From: Pseudomonadota bacterium
Lineage (GTDB): Bacteria; Pseudomonadota; Gammaproteobacteria; Steroidobacterales; Woeseiaceae
DNA: 5,563 bases
NCBI GenBank assembly: GCA_022565135.1
Contig: JADFKA010000137.1
Location: 1 to 5,563, forward strand
Reading direction: 5' to 3'
Part shown: piece after piece, positions 1 through 5,563 of the stretch
How the letters are laid out: the number at the start of each line of letters is the position of its first letter
Numbering within the stretch: the first letter of the stretch is position 1
The notes under the pieces: model-generated
The model's database searches: none
Told to the model about the DNA's origin: nothing
What the model saw: only the letters and a program-made list of their open reading frames with translations
Translations under genes and position numbers: made by a program

Positions 1-1
1 G

Positions 2-523
2 CATTCCGATGGCTGGGCGACCATCAACCGCGAGGGATGGAATCGACCGCTTTACTGGACGGAGGGGCTCGATGCCGAATTTACGCTCGGTGGCAAACGC
101 GATCTCAATCTGCATGCACCCGTTACCCATGTCAGCTATTACGAGGCATTCGCTTACGCGAAGTGGGCCGGCGCTCGCCTGCCGACCGAAGCAGAATGGG
201 AGCTCGCGGCCGATGCGGAAGAGATCAGCGGCAACTTCCAGGAATCGAATTACTGGCATCCGGTTGCCGCCGCCGGTTCACAATTGTTCGGCGACGTATG
301 GGAGTGGACGTCCTCGGCGTACCTGCCCTATCCCGGATTCGTACCATTGCCCGGAGCGCTAGGCGAATCGAATGGCAAATTCATGTCCGGCCAGATGACG
401 GTGCGCGGCGGCTCTTGCGCAACAGCGACCGATCACATGCGCGCCAGCGTGCGCAGCTTTTTCTATCCTCACCAGCGATGGCAGTTTCTGGGCATTCGCC
501 TGGCCAAAGACATAACTAACTAA
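2..523 (+). CDS. egtB: EgtB-like ergothioneine biosynthesis sulfoxide synthase, C-terminal part (5' end outside window)
   Basis: EgtB is a non-haem iron oxygenase that joins a cysteine thiol (gamma-glutamylcysteine or cysteine) to the imidazole of hercynine, giving the sulfoxide intermediate of ergothioneine. The frame is open from the left edge to the TAA at 521-523 and encodes 173 residues, roughly the C-terminal 40% of a protein usually about 400-450 residues long. What is visible is the formylglycine-generating-enzyme-like (FGE/SUMF1) fold: VSYYEAFAYAKWAGARLPTE near the left part, then GDVWEWTSS (290-316), YPGFVPLPGALGE, NGKFMSGQM, RGGSCAT (about 404-424) and a terminal RWQFLGIRLA. The DinB-like N-terminal domain with the iron-binding histidines is off the window. 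The protein ends right after the FGE domain, which argues against OvoA, whose methyltransferase domain follows. No egtD methyltransferase lies downstream, so a partner gene would have to be upstream or elsewhere. The selenoneine enzyme SenA is a close relative and cannot be excluded from this fragment. Confidence 0.9.
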   Translation, partial: HSDGWATINREGWNRPLYWTEGLDAEFTLGGKRDLNLHAPVTHVSYYEAFAYAKWAGARLPTEAEWELAADAEEISGNFQESNYWHPVAAAGSQLFGDVWEWTSSAYLPYPGFVPLPGALGESNGKFMSGQMTVRGGSCATATDHMRASVRSFFYPHQRWQFLGIRLAKDITN

Positions 524-551
524 GGCAATGTCACTCTTCGACGAGCTAAAC

Positions 552-601
552 CAACGCGACGCAGTAGGTACGGGCGTTGCCTGCGTCGTAAAAGGGCGTT
601 G
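552..601 (+). terminator. Hairpin after egtB; possible terminator or leader structure
   Basis: CGACGCAG at 557-564 and CTGCGTCG at 581-588 form a perfect 8-bp stem around a 16-nt loop. An outer pair, CAACGC (552-557) with GCGTTG (596-601), can form as an alternative, and GGGCGTTG occurs twice (572-579 and 594-601), so alternative folds are possible. It lies in the 78-bp gap between the egtB stop and the peptidase remnant. No T-run follows the stem on the plus strand, so a classical intrinsic terminator is not well supported. The outer arm touches the start of the next reading frame at 602. Confidence 0.3.
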
Positions 602-1275
602 ATGAAAATTCCCATCTCGCTGTTATTGACTGCGTTTTGTTTCACAGCCTGCTCGAACTCCGGCGATCCATACTCCGATAAGTTTACAGACCTCAATCCA
701 GATTGGATCGTTACCACTAATGAGGCTCACGAGTGGGCCTCGGTCAAGAGCGCCAACCTTAATTCTCTCGAGAGAAGACGGCGCTCAAGTCATCGACGAT
801 GCGAAAGCGGGTAAGTCTGCAACACTGAGACTCGAAGCAACGTTAGAGCCAGCCGAAGCCTATCAACTCATCGCATACCTGCCCGGCAAGGGCTACGGCA
901 CGCCGGCCGACGAGCAGATCGTTCTAGTCAATCACACCGACGGGCCATCGATTACGCAGGACAATGGTGCGTTGGGCCTGTTGGCTATCGTCAAGTATTT
1001 CTCGCATATCCCGCAGGAGCACCGTCCACGGACGTTGACGATTTATCTCGACTGCCGCCACTACATGCCGGGCATGGAGGCCGCACACAGCGCATCAACG
1101 TGGTTGCGTCGCGAACCACAGGCCAGCGAAAAAATCGTTGGCATGATGCATGGCCGCCGCCGTCATGGCGGCAGTGGTTTACCACACGGCCAATCGCAAC
1201 GAACTCATGCCAAGAAAGCCGTTGCCGCGGCCTTTGCTCGATAAGCAGCCAGTGCCGGAGATCCTGGAGTACTGA
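602..1275 (+). pseudogene. Remnant of an exported M28-like (PA-domain) metallopeptidase, split over three frames
   Basis: The ATG at 602 follows a weak AGGG (593-596) and begins MKIPISLLLTAFCFTACSNS, a lipoprotein-type signal sequence with a possible lipid cysteine in FTAC, then SDKFTDLNPDWIVTTNEAHEWA. The frame then degenerates at about 740-765 and stops at 814. In the next frame, from about 755, come LILSREDGAQVIDDAKAG (PA-domain-like), YQLIAYLPGKG and VNHTDGPSITQDNGALG. The last resembles the M28 segment that carries a metal-ligand His and Asp (His at 933-935, Asp at 960-962). That frame continues to about GMMH (1141-1152) and then turns to nonsense up to 1244. A third frame from 1150 reads AAVVYHTANRNELMPRKPLP and ends ILEY at TGA 1273-1275, a plausible peptidase C-terminus. 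The pieces add up to about 220 residues, far below the roughly 450-550 expected, and catalytic residues are missing. I infer one internal deletion at each junction. The family call is from motif memory; the broken state is seen directly. Confidence 0.65.
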
Positions 1276-1284
1276 TAAGGTTCG

Positions 1285-1596
1285 CTATGTCCTTACCAAT
1301 GCAAGGCCAGCATGTCTCCCACGGCCCGGCGAGAAATACAGACATATTCCACTGGTTTTACAGTGCGTCGAGAACCGCATCCCCTCATTACTAGTGTCGC
1401 AATGAGCAACATATCCATCAGGACAGATCATCTTCGCGTTCTCGCGATATTGCAACAGGTTCTCACGGCTGTTGACTCGCGCCTGAATTTCCTCGCAATT
1501 TTGCCCTGCCGATATACAAGTTCCCAATTCGGTGTACAGCTCTTCCGTTGAAATTGTTGCGCATCCAGCTAACAGTAGGGGGAGTAATAATCTCAT
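1285..1596 (-). CDS. Small cysteine-rich lipoprotein of unknown function
   Basis: This encodes 103 residues from the ATG at 1596 (complement) to TAG at 1287-1285. The N-terminus MRLLLPLLLAGC is a short but clear lipoprotein signal with lipobox LAGC, so Cys12 would be lipidated and the mature part would sit in the periplasm or outer membrane. I chose this Met rather than the one at 1662 because the longer version puts 22 mostly polar residues before the signal. The mature part has six further cysteines (27, 34, 58, 66, 79, 85), an even number suggesting disulfides, including the CPDGYVAHC pair. The tail after Cys85 (SPGRGRHAGLALVRT) is basic and low-complexity. No Shine-Dalgarno is obvious. 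The gene runs convergent with the peptidase remnant, only 9 bp away, and lies 238 bp beyond the reductase stop on the same strand. Function is unknown. It could be a chance frame, but the signal-plus-cysteine pattern argues for a real gene. Confidence 0.6.
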   Translation of the reverse strand: MRLLLPLLLAGCATISTEELYTELGTCISAGQNCEEIQARVNSRENLLQYRENAKMICPDGYVAHCDTSNEGMRFSTHCKTSGICLYFSPGRGRHAGLALVRT

Positions 1597-1650
1597 TGCA
1601 ATTACACGATGTCTGCATACTCGTTGAGGGCACAGGACGGATTTGTCGCC

Positions 1651-1656
1651 GTTATA
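1651..1656 (-). promoter_or_regulatory. Candidate -10 box for the lipoprotein gene
   Basis: Read on the minus strand this is TATAAC, five of six matches to the sigma-70 -10 consensus, inside an AT-rich patch and about 55 bp before the chosen start at 1596. No good -35 hexamer sits 16-18 bp upstream, so support is weak. Confidence 0.2.
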
Positions 1657-1739
1657 TTTCATATCGGCTCTGGGCGTCTGTTCTTTAGTGGACCGGGCTG
1701 AATTTCGATAACGGAAGTTTCTTTTGAAACAACCTCGGT

Positions 1740-1760
1740 CATAATTCGATGTTAATTATG
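1740..1760. promoter_or_regulatory. Perfect 7-7-7 inverted repeat, operator-like
   Basis: CATAATT (1740-1746) and AATTATG (1754-1760) are exact reverse complements separated by 7 bp (cgatgtt). The dyad stands in the gap between the reductase stop and the lipoprotein gene, about 145 bp before the lipoprotein start. Its AT-rich arms and 21-bp size resemble a dimeric regulator site, but no regulator is encoded nearby and chance is possible. The rest of 1597-1834 shows no gene; a smaller dyad, GTTTC-TTTT-GAAAC, lies at 1717-1730. Confidence 0.3.
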
Positions 1761-1834
1761 GCGAGTTCGTAGTGCCTTGAGCGGCCACAAATATTGGGCA
1801 GCGCACAGGGCCGCCAGGGCGAATGGTGAAATCC

Positions 1835-3049
1835 CTACACCATATCCTTTAACGCCAGATCCACATTGGCCAGTACATCCGGGCTGATGACCGCATGATT
1901 GCCGATCAATGCCTTGGATTGCATGAAGTCTTTGGGCGAGTTAATCGAGTCGATGGCAATCAACTGTCCGGCGCGAAGATAGAGGCAGGAAAACGCCCGG
2001 CTCGCCGGCTCGCCTCGCAGCACCGTTTGATCAAAGCCGCCGGAAATACCCGCGATCTGAAGCTTAAGGTCATATTGATCAGACCAGAACCACGGTACCT
2101 GCGCATATTCGAAATCATCGCCGCAAATATTGCGCGCCGCGGTTTTTGCCTGTTCCAGTGCGTTGTGCACACATTCGAGACGTAGTCGCTGCCCCAACAG
2201 ACTGTTGGGGTGGTTGGTGCAATCACCGATTGCATATGCAAATTCGTCACTGGTTTTGCAGCGCTCGTCAACGCGTATTCCATTGTCAACATCGAGACCA
2301 GCATCCCTTGCGAGTTCGACATTGGGCACAACACCTATGCCGATCAGCACGAAGTCGGCCGCTACAGAAGTGCCATCAGTCAGATCAACCTGCTCTACAG
2401 TATCGCTTCCGGAAAAACCGGCAAGTCCCGTCGCAAGCATTAAATTGACACCATGCTCGCGGTGTTCCGCCTCGTAAAACGTAGAAACCTGCGCGGAAAC
2501 CACGCGGCTCATAACGCGATCCGCCATTTCAATCACTGTTACGACTAAGCCCTTCGAAGATGCAACGGCGGCAACTTCAAGCCCGATATATCCTGCGCCT
2601 ATAATGACCAGCCGCTTACCCTCATGCATATGTTGATGCATCGCCGTAACGTCATTTATGTCTCTCAGGTAATACACACTGGCCATCCCCGATCCGGGCA
2701 CGTCCAGTTTTCTGACCCTCGCCCCGGTCGCGATAATCAGGTTTTCATAACCGTAAGAATTTTGATCTGCATCGATAACCGCCTTGCCGGCGAGGTCGAT
2801 GCGGGTAACGGTAGTACCCAGGTGCAACTCGATATTGGGTTGGTCATAGAAAGACGGCGGTTTGACGAAAAGGCGCTCAGCCGCCAACTCACCAGCAAGA
2901 AATTTTTTGGATAGCGGTGGCCGTTGATACGGATAGTATTCTTCTGCTCCGATCAGAATGATTTTTCCGGCATACTTTTTTTGTCGCAGTGTGACCACCG
3001 CCTGGCCCGCGGCGTGACCGGCTCCTACAATTACGACAGTTTTTGCCAT
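1835..3049 (-). CDS. NAD(P)H-dependent ferredoxin/rubredoxin reductase-family flavoprotein (FAD)
   Basis: An intact 404-residue class-I-type pyridine nucleotide-disulfide-fold oxidoreductase. Members pass electrons from NAD(P)H through FAD to a ferredoxin or rubredoxin, often feeding a P450 or ring-hydroxylating oxygenase; it should be cytosolic. Visible motifs are GAGHAAG (residues 9-15, FAD dinucleotide fold), RPPLSK (43-48), ATGA (107-110), GAGYIGLE (151-158, NAD(P) fold), GIGVVPN (237-243), AIGDC (273-277, FAD) and PWFWSDQYDLKLQIAG (319-334), the hallmark of the reductase C-terminal domain. Length matches the family (about 400-410). I chose the ATG at 3049 because the glycine motif begins a few residues later as in homologues; the frame stays open upstream to 3202, but that extension looks non-coding and overlaps the control region. 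No strong Shine-Dalgarno precedes it. No ferredoxin, rubredoxin or oxygenase gene is beside it, so its partner and substrate cannot be named. It is divergent from the kinase-HDOD gene. Confidence 0.93.
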   Translation of the reverse strand: MAKTVVIVGAGHAAGQAVVTLRQKKYAGKIILIGAEEYYPYQRPPLSKKFLAGELAAERLFVKPPSFYDQPNIELHLGTTVTRIDLAGKAVIDADQNSYGYENLIIATGARVRKLDVPGSGMASVYYLRDINDVTAMHQHMHEGKRLVIIGAGYIGLEVAAVASSKGLVVTVIEMADRVMSRVVSAQVSTFYEAEHREHGVNLMLATGLAGFSGSDTVEQVDLTDGTSVAADFVLIGIGVVPNVELARDAGLDVDNGIRVDERCKTSDEFAYAIGDCTNHPNSLLGQRLRLECVHNALEQAKTAARNICGDDFEYAQVPWFWSDQYDLKLQIAGISGGFDQTVLRGEPASRAFSCLYLRAGQLIAIDSINSPKDFMQSKALIGNHAVISPDVLANVDLALKDMV

Positions 3050-3096
3050 ACGGGAAATCACCGCGGACCGGGGAGGCTGGATACAGTACACCATAA

Positions 3097-3120
3097 GCGC
3101 TTGTGTCACGGTCACAGCGC
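3097..3120. promoter_or_regulatory. Operator-like imperfect palindrome in the divergent intergenic region
   Basis: GCGCTTGTG (3097-3105) and CACAGCGC (3113-3120) pair over 8 bp with a single unpaired T, around a 7-bp centre. The core TGTG...TCACA resembles a CRP/FNR-family half-site pair, but the spacing is one base short of the CRP consensus. It lies 48-71 bp before the reductase start and about 115 bp before the kinase start, so a bound regulator could affect both. Confidence 0.35.
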
Positions 3121-3147
3121 ATATTATCGGCAGCAAAGACTGAATCC

Positions 3148-3175
3148 TTGCGCCGGGAATCCCCCGCCATATTTT
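3148..3175 (+). promoter_or_regulatory. Weak sigma-70-like promoter candidate for the kinase-HDOD gene
   Basis: TTGCGC (3148-3153) and TATTTT (3170-3175) are 16 bp apart and about 60 bp before the start at 3235. An alternative pair, TTGTGT (3101-3106) and TATTAT (3122-3127), has only a 15-bp spacer. Both are partial matches to the consensus. Confidence 0.22.
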
Positions 3176-3225
3176 CAATACAAAACGCTCAAGATTTCGC
3201 ACTTTCAGCCGCCAGTATTTTCATC

Positions 3226-3232
3226 GGAGGAG
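3226..3232 (+). promoter_or_regulatory. Strong Shine-Dalgarno that fixes the kinase-HDOD start
   Basis: GGAGGAG stands just before the ATG at 3235 (4 nt after GGAGG). This favours the 3235 start over the in-frame ATG at 3292, which has no ribosome-binding site. It is the clearest such site in the window. Confidence 0.7.
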
Positions 3233-3234
3233 TA

Positions 3235-5126
3235 ATGCCTGCCGCGGGCGTCTATTCGTGCGCGATCGAAACAGACCATTTGAGACCCTGTATGTCCAGT
3301 AGCGCGGAAAACCTGTTCGGTAGATTGAAAGTCCTTCGCAAACTCGGGAAGGGCTCACAGGGCACCGTCTACCTTGCCGAAGATCCCGTACTCGAACGCA
3401 AGGTCGCCATCAAGGCTCCTGACGGCTGCCGAGTCTGAACTCGCGAACACCGACATTGACGGCAGTCCACTCGAAGGTCGAATCGCCGGCAAACTCAGAC
3501 ATCCGAACATAGTCTCAGTATATGACGCCGGCGAGTCGCGCCTTGGTCCCTACCTGGTGTTCGAGTTCGTGCGCGGAGACACGCTGGCCGTTATTCTCAA
3601 ATCGAAGGGTCCGTTCAGCATCCGCGATGCCGTGGCGGTTGTCTCGCCTATTCTCGACGCGCTGGCGACGGCCCACAAAATGCAGATTGTGCATCTTGAC
3701 CTCAGCCCGCGAAACATCCTGATAGACAATGACGGCGTGCCGAGAGTTATAGACTTCGGACTGTCGCAATTCGTTCATCAGATTCCGCGAAACCCCGAGA
3801 CCATTGCTGGATCGCTGCACTATATGGCACCGGAATATTTCACAGGAAAGGACATCGGGCCATATACCGATGTGTACGCCCTTGGCTGCACTTTTTTGGA
3901 ACTTGTAACCGGCAAGCGCGCGATGCACGGGAAATCCTTCACGCATATATGCCAAAAGATCATTGCAGGCGATATCGATTTCGACATGCTCGTGGACTTC
4001 AAAGAAGGGCCCGCGTACCAACAATTTCTGTGCGGTGCGCTCGCCAAACATATTGCAGATCGCTACGCGGATTGCGATGTGATGCAAGACGCGTTTCGGA
4101 CCTTTGTTCGCAATGCCGAACTCGAAGACGCCACCAGTGACGGTGCCGCACAGCACAGTACTATCGAATATCTTCTGCGCCGCATGTGCAAAAAAAAGGA
4201 CTTCCCGACTATCTCGCGCACGCTCGCTGACATCAATCGACTGACCGGTGAAGATTCAGACGCGTCGGTCGAAAAGTTGGCTAACGTCATCCTGCGCGAC
4301 TTCGCATTGACCAGCAAATTGTTGAAGTTGGTGAATTCGTCTTTCTATGGATCGCGGGCCGGCGAAATTACGAATAACTCGGAGGCGATCGTCTATCTCG
4401 GACTCGATCAGGTTCGGATGACAGCGAACAGCCTGACCTTTTTCGGCCACCTGAGTGGTGACTCGAATGACGCACTACTCAAGGATTCCATGACCCGATC
4501 ATTCCTCAGCGGACTTTTTTCGCGTTATCTCGCCAAGCGCATTCGTTTGCCCGGATCGGAGGAGGCATTTATCTGTGGGATGTTCCAGAGCCTCGGCGAG
4601 AATCTCGTAATCTTCTACTTTCGTGACGAGTACGACGAAATTCGTAGCCTGATGCAAAGTGAGGCCGTGGACAAGCAAGCCGCGTCCAGGAGTGTATTGG
4701 GCGTCAATTACGCGACACTCGGCACGGCGGTCGCGGAAACCTGGCGTTTGCCGGAAACTTTGCTTGTCGCCATCAGCGGAATTCCCGACGGCATAGCCCA
4801 CGAAACCACATCGAGAGATGAGCATCTCCGGGATTTCGCGGTATTCGCCAACGAGCTGTGCGAAATTGCATTGCTCGCCGAGCAGGATGCCCGGGATGCC
4901 GCGCTCGCTGCGCTTTGAGTCGAGCATCGAACTGGATGCCGGGTTTTGTATCAAACTTCTGAATTCGGGATTGGAAAAGCTGGCACAGTATTCACCGCTA
5001 TTTGAAATCAACGTGGAAACCAGTGAGTATTGTCTGGCTGTACAGCTTTGGATTGATCAGTGTTACGAAATCGAAAATGAAGTGGTCGATGACGCATCCC
5101 CACAAGTTTCAAGCGGCGGCCAATAA
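3235..5126 (+). pseudogene. Protein kinase-HDOD fusion, interrupted by two one-base frameshifts
   Basis: Read with one extra base removed near 3415 and one near 4895-4912, this gives about 629 residues. Segment one (3235-3414) carries the glycine loop GKGSQG (38-43) and VAIK (Lys60). Dropping one G at 3414/3415 restores VAIKLL and joins segment two. Segment two is uninterrupted to TGA 4916-4918 and holds the probable helix-C Glu80, RHPNIVSVYDAGE, the catalytic loop HLDLSPRN (153-160), DFG (173-175), APE (198-200) and DVYALG (212-217). An HDOD domain follows (about 320-515; nt 4193-4780), with LVNSSFYG, AIVYLGLDQVR and GMFQSLGE at the place where HD hydrolases have their His-Asp pair. A third frame continues with RFESSIELD, SGLEKLAQYSP and INVETSEYC, a normal-looking HDOD tail, to TAA 5124-5126. 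HDOD proteins are signalling adaptors; the kinase half probably phosphorylates a protein target. No membrane segment is seen. Left as written, the product stops at 3438, before the catalytic loop. Good conservation on both sides of each break implies recent mutation or sequencing error. Confidence 0.85.
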
Positions 5127-5148
5127 TCAACGGTAAGCCGGATTTTCG

Positions 5149-5171
5149 GTCCTGCGTCCTGATGCAGGGAC
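5149..5171 (+). terminator. Weak hairpin downstream of the kinase-HDOD gene
   Basis: GTCCTGC and GCAGGGAC flank an 8-nt loop (gtcctgat, 5156-5163); the CCTGC/GCAGG stem is 5 bp and extends if one G is bulged. AGTAAAAAC follows, with no T-run, so termination is doubtful. It sits in the 71-bp gap before the symporter gene. Confidence 0.2.
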
Positions 5172-5197
5172 AGTAAAAACACGGTAGATTGTGCGAC

Positions 5198-5563
5198 ATG
5201 CTCAGCACCCTCGATACCGGCATCATTTTCGGCTACCTGGCGCTGATGATCGCCATCGGCCTTTATGCCAGTCGCAAACAGAACAGTGTCAAAGATTTTT
5301 TCGTCGCTGGAGGCAAGCTAGGTACTTTTTCGATCGCCTGTTTATGGCTTGCTTCCTGGATCGGCGGCGCTTCGATTGTCGGTGGCGCGGCGAAAGCCTA
5401 CGAATTCGGCATTTCAGCGGGCTGGTATATAACCTGTATTGCAATAGGCTGTCTGTTATTCGGACTGTTTTTTGCAGCAAGAGTCAAACGCTGGGGCAAT
5501 GAGCATCAGTTACTGACGTATCCTGATTTCATAGAAACACGGTATGACAGCCGTACCCGGATC
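5198..5563 (+). CDS. Sodium:solute symporter (SSS family), N-terminal part (3' end outside window)
   Basis: An open frame from the ATG at 5198 to the right edge encodes 122 residues with no stop. It matches the start of solute:sodium symporters, inner-membrane carriers that import a solute with Na+. Three hydrophobic segments are visible: about residues 6-24, 44-66 and 75-95. Between the first two lies KDFFVAGGKLG, the family's usual loop, followed by WLASWIGGASIVGGAAKAYE, a typical helix-2 signature in the Na+-binding region. YPDFIETRYDSRTR near the edge is also characteristic. The full protein is expected to be roughly 450-550 residues. No clear Shine-Dalgarno precedes the ATG; an in-frame TTG at 5189 is an alternative. 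Substrate (sugar, amino acid, carboxylate) cannot be told from this part. It follows the kinase-HDOD gene by 71 bp on the same strand and may share transcription. Confidence 0.88.
   Translation, partial: MLSTLDTGIIFGYLALMIAIGLYASRKQNSVKDFFVAGGKLGTFSIACLWLASWIGGASIVGGAAKAYEFGISAGWYITCIAIGCLLFGLFFAARVKRWGNEHQLLTYPDFIETRYDSRTRI

Noticed and set aside
552..601. Possible integron attC site (paired arms with AAC and GTT ends)
   Set aside because: The outer arms do not fit RYYYAAC and GTTRRRY, there is no integrase, and the neighbouring genes are not gene-cassette-like.
1781..1814. Terminator for the reductase (GCGGCC at 1781-1786 with GGCCGC at 1809-1814)
   Set aside because: The stem is only 6 bp with a 22-nt loop, and no T-run follows on the minus strand.
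3050..3202. N-terminal extension of the reductase to an upstream start at 3202
   Set aside because: The FAD glycine motif begins right after the Met at 3049 as in the family, and the extension covers the divergent control region.
3405..3438. Programmed ribosomal frameshift at the first break of the kinase gene
   Set aside because: No slippery heptamer or clear downstream stimulator is visible, and a second unrelated break exists near 4900; mutation or assembly error is simpler.
3515..4156. Long open frame on the minus strand inside the kinase gene
   Set aside because: It is antisense to the conserved kinase motifs and has no recognisable domain or ribosome-binding site; it is a shadow of the coding frame.
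4499..5011. Minus-strand open frame of 170 residues across the HDOD tail
   Set aside because: It overlaps conserved HDOD sequence on the other strand and shows no motif.

Overview
The window (about 55% G+C by eye, compact, no RNA genes seen) looks like chromosome of a proteobacterium, most likely a gammaproteobacterium. This rests on the protein families present (an EgtB-type sulfoxide synthase, a ferredoxin-reductase flavoprotein, a protein kinase fused to HDOD, a solute:sodium symporter) and is an inference, not a phylogenetic result.

Layout, left to right. (1) Positions 2-523 (+): the C-terminal 173 residues of an EgtB-like ergothioneine-pathway sulfoxide synthase, cut by the window edge. 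(2) Positions 524-601: a short gap with a perfect 8-bp hairpin. (3) Positions 602-1275 (+): remains of a secreted or lipid-anchored M28-like (PA-domain) peptidase, split over three reading frames, apparently with internal deletions. (4) Positions 1285-1596 (-): a small cysteine-rich lipoprotein, convergent with the peptidase remnant. (5) Positions 1597-1834: no gene seen; it holds a perfect 7-7-7 dyad and a weak promoter candidate. (6) Positions 1835-3049 (-): an intact ferredoxin/rubredoxin reductase-family flavoprotein. (7) Positions 3050-3234: a divergent promoter region with an operator-like dyad. (8) Positions 3235-5126 (+): a protein kinase-HDOD fusion that needs two one-base frame corrections to be read through. 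(9) Positions 5198-5563 (+): the start of a sodium:solute symporter, cut by the right edge.

The genes do not form one pathway. The most distinctive item is the kinase-HDOD protein. Its kinase half keeps the glycine loop, the VAIK lysine, DFG and APE, but its catalytic loop is HLDLSPRN rather than HRDLKPxN. The arginine sits where tyrosine kinases carry theirs (DLAARN). Its HDOD half is expected to be a regulatory, non-hydrolytic signalling module. Two intact genes (reductase, lipoprotein) and two edge-truncated but open frames lie beside two broken genes. Either the region is decaying or the assembly carries small indels; the sequence alone cannot fully decide, but the peptidase damage looks too large for simple base-calling error.
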